DNA from: Allocoprococcus comes
Lineage (GTDB): Bacteria; Bacillota; Clostridia; Lachnospirales; Lachnospiraceae
Direction of reading: 5' to 3'
Assembly: GCF_013300725.1 (NCBI RefSeq)
Contig: NZ_JAAIMM010000010.1
Location: 1 to 64,000, forward strand
Length of the DNA: 64,000 bases
This document shows positions 1 through 8,978 of this stretch, piece after piece. The notes below the pieces were generated by a model. It did not search any database. It had not been told where the DNA came from and was given only the letters and a program-made list of their open reading frames with translations. The position numbers were made by a program, and so were the translations under genes. The first letter of the stretch is position 1. Every line of letters starts with the position of its first letter.

Positions 1-80
1 GGTATTGTACCAAAGGGAATCGGGGAATAACAGATACGGATGATTACCTACTTACGATAAAATCAAAAAAATCTGAATAA
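1..80 (+). CDS. 3' end of an unknown gene, cut by the window start
   Basis: The frame starting at base 3 is open from the window edge to a TAA at 78-80 and gives 25 residues ending in DDYLLTIKSKKSE. A strong hairpin terminator follows one base later, as expected for a gene end. The visible tail is hydrophilic and I recognise no family. The other two forward frames hit stops earlier (28-30 and 41-43). No function can be given. Confidence 0.5.
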   Translation, partial: YCTKGNRGITDTDDYLLTIKSKKSE

Positions 81-120
81 AAAAGGAGTGGATCATTACC
101 TGATCCACTCCTTTTTTATT
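81..120. terminator. Bidirectional intrinsic terminator
   Basis: AAAAAAGGAGTGGATCA and its reverse complement flank a five-base loop (TTACC). The A-run on one side and T-run on the other let it stop the + strand gene ending at 80 and the minus-strand gene ending at 96. Confidence 0.9.
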
Positions 121-668
121 CTCCAGAGTCCTGCTTGTATATCCCTCACAAGCTCTGTATTTCCATGTAACAATTCCTCATGATACCGCATCAGGCGCTG
201 CCAGCTTTTCAGGATCTGCTGCTTCTGCATCGGATAAAAATTACTCAACACCGCATCCATCTCTTTGATTCCATACATCTCCAGCTGCTCCTGGAACTGC
301 TTCTCATCTTTTTCATTTTCCCCAATATATTTGAGACAGAGAATCTTATTCCAGTCATACATATCAAAAAGCAGAACTTCATCCAATGGTACTTCCAGTG
401 TCAGGAAATTGCCGCCCATCGACTGATCCACATTATAAGCTTCACGGAATGCCCAGTACGGATACTCCGCATCATCAGGTTTCTTCACATATTTCTCCAT
501 CTCACGCACAAACCAGGAATAGGCTGTTGTGAAAATCTTTGCACTCTCCTGATATTTTTTCCGCACATACGCCTCTTTGGAATAGCACACGCCATCCCGC
601 TCAATTGCTTCGATTACCGGGTCTGCCTGTGATGCATATAAGGTTATTGTATTACATTTTTCACCCAT
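96..668 (-). CDS. DUF3841-like protein, copy 2
   Basis: A soluble 190-residue protein with no signal peptide or membrane segment. It resembles the DUF3841 family and its upstream neighbour: aligned stretches include a Y/V-x-W region near residues 50-75 (EYPYWAFREAY), a DWNKIL segment, SNFYPMQKQQILKSWQRL and a terminal aromatic IKKEWIR. The start at 668 is chosen over a longer frame because GGGAGGT lies nine bases upstream. It overlaps the end of copy 1 by 25 bp, so the two are probably translated from one message. The biochemical role of DUF3841 is unknown; family assignment is by recognition only. Confidence 0.75.
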   Translation of the reverse strand: MGEKCNTITLYASQADPVIEAIERDGVCYSKEAYVRKKYQESAKIFTTAYSWFVREMEKYVKKPDDAEYPYWAFREAYNVDQSMGGNFLTLEVPLDEVLLFDMYDWNKILCLKYIGENEKDEKQFQEQLEMYGIKEMDAVLSNFYPMQKQQILKSWQRLMRYHEELLHGNTELVRDIQAGLWRIKKEWIR

Positions 669-1201
669 TCTCTTCGCACCTCCCAGATGTTTCCATAACA
701 TCCATCACTTCCGATCTGGATCTTATCATCAAAAAGCCTCTTCCAGCTCTCCCGGATCTCCCGTTTGATCTCCGGATAGAACTGCGACATATACGCCTGC
801 GTGTCGCTGACTCCATAGGCTTCCAGAAGCTCTTTGTGCCGCTTTTCATCCGCCTCGTCTGCCGGAATATAGGAATAGTTGAGGATCATTCCCCATTTTG
901 TGAAATTCACTCCGGTAATCAGGGATTCTTCGATCTCCAGCTCCAGGATCACTCTTCCTTTTTCCGGAAGCATCGTTGCATCCTGCCTGAAGGATACCCA
1001 TACCGGAAATTCCACATCCGCCGGTTTGTTCCCGTAGTCCGGTCCGTTCTTGACCAGCCATTCATAAACATCCAGAACCAGTTCCGAATGTTCTTTGAGA
1101 TCCTTTATGATATACTCTCGCTTTACCGTATATCGTCCGGTCTCCTGAAGAACTTTCCAGACATTTTCATGCTGCTTTGACCACACTGTAATCTTTGCCA
1201 T
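644..1201 (-). CDS. DUF3841-like protein, copy 1
   Basis: A soluble 185-residue protein, paralogous to the following gene. Shared blocks are DVEFPVWVSFRQDA (approx. 62-75), the TKWGMILNYSYIP region, SQFYPEIKREIRESWKRLF (approx. 139-157) and a C-terminal VRREWVK. The match to DUF3841 is by eye. A GGGGTG precedes the ATG. The pair lies alone between the unknown + strand gene and the ykvI-like gene. Tandem duplication with divergence suggests two subunits or two specificities; the sequence does not say which. Confidence 0.75.
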   Translation of the reverse strand: MAKITVWSKQHENVWKVLQETGRYTVKREYIIKDLKEHSELVLDVYEWLVKNGPDYGNKPADVEFPVWVSFRQDATMLPEKGRVILELEIEESLITGVNFTKWGMILNYSYIPADEADEKRHKELLEAYGVSDTQAYMSQFYPEIKREIRESWKRLFDDKIQIGSDGCYGNIWEVRREWVKNVIQ

Positions 1202-1280
1202 TCCATCACCCCACTAATGGTAAAATATATGTACTCCAACCGATTGGTATCTTTCGTCCTCTTTTCCCTTTATTCTCTCA

Positions 1281-2423
1281 TTACTTCGTATCAAATCTGG
1301 TCACTGCCATATGGATCAGATACGGAATCAGAATGACCGGAATCGCAAGATATGCCAGCACACTGTAAGCCTTCTGGATCAGTGTCAGAAGCCCGAACTG
1401 TGCGATTCCAAAATCCACTACACAGCAGATAAATGCTGCCACAATTTCCTTTGTACCAATTTTACTTTTTTTACCCGTTTCCGTCTCTTTCTTCACTTTA
1501 TCAAGACCACTGCAGATTCTCTTGACCATTGCAGCCACCATATTAACCGCCGTAGATACCGCTCCAAGAATGATCAAAACAGAAATCAGCGGCATCATAA
1601 ATCCTTTTCCAACACCGCACTGTACCATAAAAAGTGTCGGGACACTCGCCTCGCTCATCTCCGGCTTGGTACAAACAGTCATAATCCCAAGCACAACCAT
1701 GATCATCATAAGCGCATTGATGATCCATCCGATTCCCATACTTTTCACCGCGTCATCCGGCTTTTCAAAGCTCTTGGCATGCTGCACAAATACTGCCACA
1801 TTTGCCAACTGGAAGGTTCCGTAAATGAATGCTGAATAGAGTGCTTTTCCAAAGGATCCGCCATTTGCCGTCATCTGCGAAGCAGTCTCCGTGATCTGCC
1901 CTGCCCCGGCAATGATATTCGGAATGTACACAATCAGAAGCCCTGCGATAATGCAGACTGACAGAACCGATGCAACCTTGCGCACCAGATCTGTTCCAAA
2001 TACTGCCACAACGAAGATAAATATACCGATAATCAACGTACACAGCAGATACGGAAGTCCGGTCAGGGTACTTAAGGTCGCTCCGCCTGTCGCAAATGCA
2101 ACTGCGGGAGCCACACACATCACACAGATATAAAGGACTTCAAACAAATTGGAAAATACCGGCGCAAACTTCCCGTAAAATGCATTGTTATAAGACCGGT
2201 AATCATATACCTCATGCTTTCTCGCAAACCGGAGGCAGTACGCGAAAAATACAGCATTATATCCCATGGCCAGAACCGGCATCAGAAGGCACCAGATTCC
2301 ATAACGCACATAATAACTGTAGATCTGCGCACCTGAGGCAAATCCACCTCCGAAATGTGTTGTAAACCAGACAAACGCTACCCCAAGAATCATAGAGGAA
2401 GCTGCGGATTTCTTATTCTTCAT
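1281..2423 (-). CDS. YkvI-type integral membrane protein
   Basis: A polytopic membrane protein of 380 residues with about ten hydrophobic segments. The N-terminus (AFVWFTTHFGGGFASGAQ) has the glycine-rich, broken-helix look of the first segment of APC/SNF-fold transporters and matches the YkvI family of Bacillus. A charged loop (KKETETGKKSKIGTKE, approx. 315-330) precedes the last segments. The substrate is unknown. The gene starts 11 bp inside the end of the GldA-like dehydrogenase gene, so translation is probably coupled and the transporter may move that enzyme's substrate or product. Confidence 0.8.
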   Translation of the reverse strand: MKNKKSAASSMILGVAFVWFTTHFGGGFASGAQIYSYYVRYGIWCLLMPVLAMGYNAVFFAYCLRFARKHEVYDYRSYNNAFYGKFAPVFSNLFEVLYICVMCVAPAVAFATGGATLSTLTGLPYLLCTLIIGIFIFVVAVFGTDLVRKVASVLSVCIIAGLLIVYIPNIIAGAGQITETASQMTANGGSFGKALYSAFIYGTFQLANVAVFVQHAKSFEKPDDAVKSMGIGWIINALMMIMVVLGIMTVCTKPEMSEASVPTLFMVQCGVGKGFMMPLISVLIILGAVSTAVNMVAAMVKRICSGLDKVKKETETGKKSKIGTKEIVAAFICCVVDFGIAQFGLLTLIQKAYSVLAYLAIPVILIPYLIHMAVTRFDTK

Positions 2424-3525
2424 GGCTCTGATCCTTTCTGACTCTTTCTTTCAGTTTCTGCATTGCATCCTCCAGCATTTCCCTGGTCACTTTATATGGA
2501 TAATGTGCCACATCCGACATTTCCGGGATACGTTCCATGCTCTCTTTCCACTCATCCTCTGTAATCTCAATCTGTTCCAGAGATACCGGCAGCCCGATCT
2601 CGCGGTTCAGCTGATACACTTTTTCAAATTCTTCTTCCTGTCCATCTACAAGAAGTGCCAGAAGTACACCAAATCCCACCACTTCTCCATGCAGATGACG
2701 CTGTTCGATCACCGGATACTGCGTCAGAGCATAGAAAACCGCATGCGCAAGTCCGCTGTTGTAGGCCGGTGTGAAATCTTTTGTAAGGAAAATCGATGCA
2801 ATTCCTGTTGTCACAACAATCGCCAGAACAACCTGCTCTACATCGTATGTACACAGTCCCTTTTTATGGTCTGAAAATGCTTTCGGTCCATATTCCAGAA
2901 GCGGATTCCTGCACATCAGGCTGACTGCCACACCAAGCGATGTGAAATGTTCCAGTCTCTCATCCCTTGATGAAATCGTTGCTTCATAATATTTTGCATA
3001 AGTATCGCCGATTCCTGCCCACATATACTGACTCGGTGCTTTTGCTATGATTTCTGTATCGATAAATGCATGCATGACCGGGCGCACGAAGAAATTCGGT
3101 TTCAGAAACGTACCATCCTCGTTATACATGATCGACACTGATGTACATGCCGAACAGTTGGATGCGATTGTCGGGAAGCTGAACACCGGCTTATCATCTG
3201 TGATGCACAGACATTTCACCGTATCCAGCGCTTTTCCGCCGCCTACTCCAAAAACCATGTCAGCCTCTTGATAAACTGGCATTTCCCGAAGCTTTTCTAC
3301 TGTCTGATAAGTACAGTCTTTTCCATAAAGTTCTTTTCCTATAATCTCCAGATTCGTTTTATCCACTGCTGCTTTGATTTTATCAAATGCTGCATCAAGT
3401 GCTCTTTTTCCTCCGATCACAAGTACTGTCTTTCCATAAGATTCACAGACCGGACCGATTTTATCGTAAATCGCATCCCCGATTGAATAATTCGGAAGAT
3501 GCACCTCATAATTTTCTAATTTCAT
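2413..3525 (-). CDS. Iron-containing alcohol dehydrogenase, GldA-like
   Basis: A 370-residue member of the dehydroquinate synthase/Fe-ADH superfamily, probably a cytoplasmic NAD(P)-dependent polyol or alcohol dehydrogenase. The dinucleotide-binding motif GVGGGKALDT is at 93-102. The metal ligands of glycerol dehydrogenase have counterparts at Asp174 (GIGDTYAKY), His261 (GLAHAVFYAL) and His279 (HLHGE). The start at 3525 is preferred over an upstream ATG because homology begins at MKLENYEVHLP. It is transcribed after pgi and coupled to the YkvI-type gene. The substrate cannot be read from sequence. Confidence 0.85.
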   Translation of the reverse strand: MKLENYEVHLPNYSIGDAIYDKIGPVCESYGKTVLVIGGKRALDAAFDKIKAAVDKTNLEIIGKELYGKDCTYQTVEKLREMPVYQEADMVFGVGGGKALDTVKCLCITDDKPVFSFPTIASNCSACTSVSIMYNEDGTFLKPNFFVRPVMHAFIDTEIIAKAPSQYMWAGIGDTYAKYYEATISSRDERLEHFTSLGVAVSLMCRNPLLEYGPKAFSDHKKGLCTYDVEQVVLAIVVTTGIASIFLTKDFTPAYNSGLAHAVFYALTQYPVIEQRHLHGEVVGFGVLLALLVDGQEEEFEKVYQLNREIGLPVSLEQIEITEDEWKESMERIPEMSDVAHYPYKVTREMLEDAMQKLKERVRKDQSHEE

Positions 3526-3556
3526 ATTCACACTCTTTCCCTTATAAAGACAACTC

Positions 3557-3592
3557 AAAAAGCCGGTACGGATACTTACGCTCCGCACCGAC
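3557..3592 (-). terminator. Terminator or attenuator between pgi and the dehydrogenase gene
   Basis: On the minus strand GTCGGTGCGGA pairs with TCCGTACCGGC (two G-U pairs) and is followed by TTTTT. It lies just after pgi and 32 bp upstream of the GldA-like start, so it probably reduces read-through. Confidence 0.75.
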
Positions 3593-3617
3593 TCTGGTCT
3601 CTTTTCAGCTATTCTGA

Positions 3618-5198
3618 TTAAATATCTAAAAGATCACTGTATACTTTCAGTGCTCCGTCTGTCTCATGGGCAAGTACACGTTTTGCAAGTACTTTTCCAA
3701 GCTGAACACCTTCCTGGTCGAAGCTGTTCACATTCCATACGAATCCCTGGAACATGACTTTATTCTCAAAGTGTGCAAGAAGTGCACCGAGTGTCTCTGG
3801 TGTCAGTTCTTTACCGATGATAATGCTTGACGGACGTCCGCCTTCAAAATTCTTGTTGCGGTTCTCGTCTGATTTACCGCATGCAAATGCTACGATCTGT
3901 GCTGCTACGTTTGCGCAGAGCTTCTGCTGGCTTGTGCTGTCCTGGATCACAACATCGGTTCCGATCTGGCTGTTCTTGAAGCCAATGAACTGAAGCGGTA
4001 CTATGTTGGTTCCCTGATGGAGAAGCTGATAGAAGGAATGCTGTCCGTTTGTTCCCGGTTCTCCGAAGATCACCGGACCTGTCGGGTAGTCTACCGGCTC
4101 ACCGAAACGGTTCACGGATTTACCGTTAGATTCCATATCCAGCTGCTGCAAATGTGCCGGGAAACGGCTCAATGCCTGTGAATACGGAAGAACTGCTGTT
4201 GCAGGATATCCGAGTACGTTGCGCTCATATACACCAATCAGGGCATCCAGCATTGCCGGGTTCTTCAGTAAATCTTCGTTCTTGGAAACTTCGTCCACTT
4301 TTGCTGCTCCTGCAAGGAACTGTGCAAATACTTCCGGTCCAAATGCCAGAGAAAGCACGGCTCCGCCAACTGCTGAAGTAGATGAGTAACGTCCTCCGAT
4401 ATAATCATCCATGAAGAATGCTGCAAGGTAATCATCGCTCTTTGCAAGCGGGGATGTCTCGCTTGTAACAGCGATCATATGCTTGGAAGGATCCAGACCT
4501 GCATTCTTCAGGGCATCTTTTACAAATGACTCATTGGTAAGAGTCTCAAGAGTTGTTCCTGACTTTGATACCAGAACAAAAATAGAATGTGCTACATCAA
4601 TTGAATTCAGTACTGCTGCTGCATCATCCGGGTCAACATTGCTGATGAATCTGGCTTCCATCTTGAATGTGCCATTCTTCTTAGCCCAGTTTTCAAGTGC
4701 AAGATACATTGCGCGAGGACCAAGGTCGCTTCCACCGATACCGATCTGTACGACTGTTGTGAATTTTTCACCTGCTGCATTTGTGATCTCGCCGGCATGT
4801 ACTTTATTGGCAAAATCTGCGATTCTCTGCTGCTGCTTAACATAGAATTCTCGCTTATCTACTCCGTCAGCTTCTACTTTATCTCCAAGCTGTCCTCGGG
4901 TGAGCTGATGAAGAACCAGTCTCTTTTCTCCTGTGTTGATCACTTCTCCATTGTAGAGTGCTGCATACTTTTCTGTCAGCTGCGCTTCTTTTGCAAGCTT
5001 TGCAAGTGCTGCAAGTACTTTATCATCTACTGCTTTTGCAGCGTAATTGTAAGTAAGATCCTCTGTCATCGGAACGCTGTAATTCTTAACACGCTCTGCT
5101 CCGTTCTCACCGGACATCACTTCTGCAAGATTTACACGTTCTACTTCCGAAAGCTCTTTAAATGATGTAAGTGTATCCAAATTGTTCCAATTAATCAT
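3618..5198 (-). CDS. pgi: Glucose-6-phosphate isomerase
   Basis: Interconverts glucose 6-phosphate and fructose 6-phosphate in glycolysis, in the cytoplasm. The 526-residue protein carries the phosphate-binding GIGGSDLG (153-160) and SKSGTT (211-216), the QQLDMESNGK block (351-360) and FGEPGTNGQHSF (378-389), all diagnostic of the family. Length fits the long Pgi form. GGAGGAAT precedes the ATG. It is followed by a terminator-like hairpin, so it is probably mostly monocistronic. The high-lysine, high-alanine composition fits a highly expressed housekeeping gene. Confidence 0.97.
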   Translation of the reverse strand: MINWNNLDTLTSFKELSEVERVNLAEVMSGENGAERVKNYSVPMTEDLTYNYAAKAVDDKVLAALAKLAKEAQLTEKYAALYNGEVINTGEKRLVLHQLTRGQLGDKVEADGVDKREFYVKQQQRIADFANKVHAGEITNAAGEKFTTVVQIGIGGSDLGPRAMYLALENWAKKNGTFKMEARFISNVDPDDAAAVLNSIDVAHSIFVLVSKSGTTLETLTNESFVKDALKNAGLDPSKHMIAVTSETSPLAKSDDYLAAFFMDDYIGGRYSSTSAVGGAVLSLAFGPEVFAQFLAGAAKVDEVSKNEDLLKNPAMLDALIGVYERNVLGYPATAVLPYSQALSRFPAHLQQLDMESNGKSVNRFGEPVDYPTGPVIFGEPGTNGQHSFYQLLHQGTNIVPLQFIGFKNSQIGTDVVIQDSTSQQKLCANVAAQIVAFACGKSDENRNKNFEGGRPSSIIIGKELTPETLGALLAHFENKVMFQGFVWNVNSFDQEGVQLGKVLAKRVLAHETDGALKVYSDLLDI

Positions 5199-5320
5199 AG
5201 TGGATTCCTCCTTATTCCTTTTATGATAGCAGGATTGTATCAGCCCTTTTGATACTCACGGATCTTTTTGTCCGTTCCTTGTATCATATAATAATCCAAG
5301 AAAATTATACTATGATGTGG

Positions 5321-7399
5321 TTATGATTTCAAGTCTGACGGTCGGAAACCTTTGCTCGTCTTTATGATAATCTTGTCAAATACCATGAATAAGGACGGAA
5401 GGATCAGCACAACAACCACCATACTGATCAGTGCACCTCTCGCCATCAGGATACACAGTGAACTGATCATATCGATATTGGAATAAAGTCCGACACCGAT
5501 CGTTGCAGCAAAGAAACTGAGTGCACTGACGATGATCGACTGCGCGGAGAACTTATGCGCTGTTGTGATCGCGTCAAATTTGCCTGCTCCGCGGCTGCGT
5601 TCCCTCTGGTATCTGGTTGTCATCAGGATCGCATAATCCACGGTCGCGCCAAGCTGGATCGTACCGATTACGATCGATGCCACAAACGGCAGCTTTGTTC
5701 CTGTATAGAACGGGATTCCCATATTTACAAAAATCGCGAACTCAATCACACCAACCAGGATCACCGGAATAGTAACTGATTTAAACAGAAGCAGAATAAT
5801 CACAAATACAATTCCGATGGAAACTGCGCTGACACGCTTAAAGTCTGTGTCTGTAATGTTGATCAGATCTTTTGTCAGCGGTGCTTCTCCTACCAGCATT
5901 GCACCTTCATCGTATTTATCCAGGATTTTGTCGATCTCTTCAATCTGCTTGTTGACTTTATCTGTTGCTACCTTGTAAGTTGAATTGACCATCAGCAGCT
6001 GGTACTTGTCATTTTTCAGCATACTGGTGACAGATTCCGGGAGCATATCTGCCGGAACACCGGAGCCGACCAGGTTATCCAGTCCAAGTACCCATTTAAC
6101 ACCATCTACTTTTTCAATCTCCTGTGACATCTTCTTGACATCAGAACCTGCAACCGAACTGTCCACCAGGATCATATGTGTGGTGTTCATATTGTAATCT
6201 TCTTTTAATTTCGTGTTCGCAATGACGCTCGGAAGATCCTTTGGAAGCGACTCGTCCAGATTATAGTAAACACCCGTGTGGTTGTTTCCGTAAATAGCCG
6301 GGAACAGAAGGATCACAAATGCTACTACATAAATCACGTAACGCTTTGTCACCTTCTCTGAAATCCTTCCAATATCCGGAAGCAGCGGTTTGTGTTTCGT
6401 CTTCTCGATCAGCTTATCACAGCACAGGATCATGGACGGAAGAACGGTTACACAGACCAGAACTCCGAAGATAACACCTTTTGCCATAACGATACCGATA
6501 TCTTTTCCAAGCGTAAAGCTCATAAAGCAGAGTGCGATAAATCCGGCAACCGTCGTGACTGAACTTCCGATTACGGATGAAAATGTCTGGGAAATCGCGT
6601 GTGCCATCGCCCGCTCTTTATCTCCGTTATAGCGCACCTGCTGCTCCTGATAGCTGTGCATCAGGAAAATAGAATAGTCCATAGTGACACCGAGCTGCAG
6701 TACCGCTGCCAGTGCCTTCGTGATATAAGAAATCTCTCCAAAAAATACATTCGTTCCAAGATTATATACAATTGCGATTCCGATACTCAAAAGGAACAGT
6801 ACCGGAACAAAAATCGATTCCATCGTAATTGCCAGAACCAGTGCAGAAAGTGCGACTGCGATCAGTACATAAAGCGGTGTTTCCTTTTCGGCAAGCTCTT
6901 TGGTGTCCTCTACAATCGCAGACATTCCACTTAAGAAGCACTCCTTTCCGGTGACCTTACGGATCTCGGTAACTGCCTTCATAGTTTCATCGGATGAAGT
7001 TCCGTCTTTGAAAAATACCGCCATCATTGTTCCGTCTTCTGTGTTGTACTCATCATAGAGCTTTGACGGAAGCATACTCTGGGGAACAGAAATATCAGCC
7101 AGCGAATCATACCAGAGCACATTAGCAACTCCGTCTACCTTCTCTACTTTTTCTTTCAGCTTCACGATATCCTTATCTTCCATGCCATCTACCATCAGCA
7201 TCGAAAATGCTCCAATCCCGAAATCATTGGTCATGATCTCCTGACCCTGCATCGTTTCAATGTCTTCTGGCAAATATGTCAGTACATCATAGTTGATCCT
7301 GGTATTCACATACCCCCACACAGCCGGAATCAAAAGGATAATGCTGAGTATCAGTATCGGTACTCTGAATTTAACAATCTTTTTGCCAACCTTTACCAT
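5321..7399 (-). CDS. MMPL/RND-family exporter
   Basis: A 692-residue inner-membrane transporter built as two homologous halves. Each half has one N-terminal helix (approx. 10-30 and 355-375), a large extracellular domain, and five clustered helices (approx. 175-330 and 525-675). Repeated LGVTMDYSIFLMHSY and LGATVDYAILMTTRY segments carry the aspartate-tyrosine pair typical of the proton path in MMPL/HAE3 proteins. It probably exports lipids or hydrophobic compounds using the proton gradient. AGAGGAAT precedes the ATG. Its promoter carries three palindromes of the type bound by TetR-family repressors, but no TetR gene is adjacent. Confidence 0.88.
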   Translation of the reverse strand: MVKVGKKIVKFRVPILILSIILLIPAVWGYVNTRINYDVLTYLPEDIETMQGQEIMTNDFGIGAFSMLMVDGMEDKDIVKLKEKVEKVDGVANVLWYDSLADISVPQSMLPSKLYDEYNTEDGTMMAVFFKDGTSSDETMKAVTEIRKVTGKECFLSGMSAIVEDTKELAEKETPLYVLIAVALSALVLAITMESIFVPVLFLLSIGIAIVYNLGTNVFFGEISYITKALAAVLQLGVTMDYSIFLMHSYQEQQVRYNGDKERAMAHAISQTFSSVIGSSVTTVAGFIALCFMSFTLGKDIGIVMAKGVIFGVLVCVTVLPSMILCCDKLIEKTKHKPLLPDIGRISEKVTKRYVIYVVAFVILLFPAIYGNNHTGVYYNLDESLPKDLPSVIANTKLKEDYNMNTTHMILVDSSVAGSDVKKMSQEIEKVDGVKWVLGLDNLVGSGVPADMLPESVTSMLKNDKYQLLMVNSTYKVATDKVNKQIEEIDKILDKYDEGAMLVGEAPLTKDLINITDTDFKRVSAVSIGIVFVIILLLFKSVTIPVILVGVIEFAIFVNMGIPFYTGTKLPFVASIVIGTIQLGATVDYAILMTTRYQRERSRGAGKFDAITTAHKFSAQSIIVSALSFFAATIGVGLYSNIDMISSLCILMARGALISMVVVVLILPSLFMVFDKIIIKTSKGFRPSDLKS

Positions 7400-7437
7400 A
7401 CTTTATTCCTCTTTTCTTTTTATTATTTCTCTCTTAA

Positions 7438-7517
7438 TGACCGCTGGTCATTTATTTTACAAGACCAATATACAACAAAACTGACCATAAGTCAATTTGT
7501 TTATTGACTTATGGTCA
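7438..7517 (-). promoter_or_regulatory. Exporter promoter with three TGAC-N5-GTCA operators
   Basis: On the minus strand the -35 TTGACT (7490-7495) and -10 TATATT (7467-7472) are 17 bp apart. Three 13-bp palindromes of the form TGAC-N5-GTCA lie at 7438-7450, 7482-7494 and 7505-7517. The middle one covers the -35, one sits upstream and one lies just after the expected start of transcription. The upper two form 20-bp perfect arms (7477-7496 and 7503-7522) around six bases. Such sites fit a dimeric TetR-type repressor; that is inference. Confidence 0.75.
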
Positions 7518-7612
7518 GTTTTTTTATAAATGATGAGTATTGCTGCTTTGTTCTTCATTGGATAAGCAAATATTTCACCATTAAACAGACTGTTCTTTTT
7601 GTTATTTGCGTC

Positions 7613-7649
7613 AAAAAACGGACAGTCCTACTCCCTGGGTCTGCCCGTT
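7613..7649 (-). terminator. Terminator after the CodB-like permease
   Basis: Minus-strand stem ACGGGCAG/CTGTCCGT followed by a run of six T, 15 bp after the permease stop codon. Confidence 0.8.
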
Positions 7650-7664
7650 ATTTACTCGATTTAT

Positions 7665-8936
7665 CTAAGCATTTTCCGCTGCTTCTTCACGATTTTTACA
7701 AAGCACCTGTCCTGCTACATAGCATACTGCTGCAACTGCCATACCATTGATGGAAGCAATTCCCCATGACACAAGATTTGCCACAACCGCACCTGCAATT
7801 ACACCGATCACCGCAAACCAGTTCACTGTTTTAATTTCTGCTTTTTCATTTTCATAGTCTTTCTTATTCATAAAATAGGAAAGCACCAGAATGATTCCAA
7901 CCGGCGGAAGGGTACAGTTCAGTACATTCAGCCAGTTACAGAAATTGTAATACAGCCATACCGAAAGAATCGTTCCGATAATACCCGAAATCAAAACCAT
8001 CGGTTTCTTTTTCTGCTGGAAAATATTTGCCAGTCCAAGACCTGCTGAATACAGTGCATTGTCATTGGTTGTCCAGATATTGAGCCCCAGAACCAAAATC
8101 GCCATATAGAACAGGTTCAAACGGATCATAACTTCAAAGATATCATTTCCGCCAACGAAAATATAGGCAATTGCCCCGAAGAAAAACATCAGTGAGTTTC
8201 CTATAAAGAATGCTATAACCGTTGCGATCGTGCCGGATTTGGCATCTTTTGCAAATCTTGCAAAATTCGGGGTTGCCGTTCCGCCAGATACGAAGGACCC
8301 GATTACCATGCCAGCTCCACCGATCACAGTCACAGATCCACTGGATACCGCAAACTGGTCAACAATCGTCCCATTTCCCTGCCGAACTGCCATCACCATT
8401 GCTACCGTTCCAAGAATCGCAACAAGCGGAACTGCAATATAGCTTACCACCGTAAGAGAATCAATTCCGAAATATGCAGAAGCGGTCATGCAGCCTCCTG
8501 CAACCAGTACCAGAGCCCACATCGCAGCCTTACTTCCACCGAGAAGCTCTCCTGATACCGGGATTGCAAACATCGCAACACCCACACCGAACCATCCGAT
8601 CTGCGTGAAGCTGATCATTGCAGAAGAAAGATAAGATCCTTTTTCTCCAAACGCTCTTTTTGCCAGAAGGTCCATACTAAGTCCGGTCTTTGCACCTACA
8701 TATCCCAGAAGTCCTGTATACACACCAAGGATCGCTCCTCCAAGGAGAAGGGACTTGATAAATCCCCAGAAATCAAGTCCTGCTGCCATCTGCTGTCCAA
8801 CCCACATACTCGCCGAGAAAAATGTAAATCCCAGCATGATCATAAACATAGTCAGGAAACCTTTTCTGCCCTCTTTCGGAACCGCCTGGTTCGCGTAATC
8901 AATATCAACTGCCTTGTCTTTTGTATTTTTGCTCAT
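7665..8936 (-). CDS. CodB-like NCS1 nucleobase permease
   Basis: A 423-residue membrane protein with about twelve helices. The first helix region (LGFTFFSASMWVGQQMAAG, approx. 35-53) and the FTQIGWFGVGVAMFA segment (approx. 110-124) match the cytosine permease branch of the NCS1 family, which imports nucleobases with a cation. Cytosine itself is not proven; related proteins carry purines, hydantoins or thiamine precursors. It follows the phosphoribosyltransferase-like gene after 42 bp, so import and ribophosphorylation of a base may be linked. A terminator follows. Confidence 0.85.
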   Translation of the reverse strand: MSKNTKDKAVDIDYANQAVPKEGRKGFLTMFMIMLGFTFFSASMWVGQQMAAGLDFWGFIKSLLLGGAILGVYTGLLGYVGAKTGLSMDLLAKRAFGEKGSYLSSAMISFTQIGWFGVGVAMFAIPVSGELLGGSKAAMWALVLVAGGCMTASAYFGIDSLTVVSYIAVPLVAILGTVAMVMAVRQGNGTIVDQFAVSSGSVTVIGGAGMVIGSFVSGGTATPNFARFAKDAKSGTIATVIAFFIGNSLMFFFGAIAYIFVGGNDIFEVMIRLNLFYMAILVLGLNIWTTNDNALYSAGLGLANIFQQKKKPMVLISGIIGTILSVWLYYNFCNWLNVLNCTLPPVGIILVLSYFMNKKDYENEKAEIKTVNWFAVIGVIAGAVVANLVSWGIASINGMAVAAVCYVAGQVLCKNREEAAENA

Positions 8937-8978
8937 TTTTTACCTCATTCCATTCTCTGATCAACTAGTTCATTCTTT

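Noticed and set aside
7477-7522. Palindrome read as a plain terminator
   Set aside because: It lies upstream of the exporter, overlaps a consensus -35 and repeats the TGAC-N5-GTCA pattern found again at 7438; an operator explains more.
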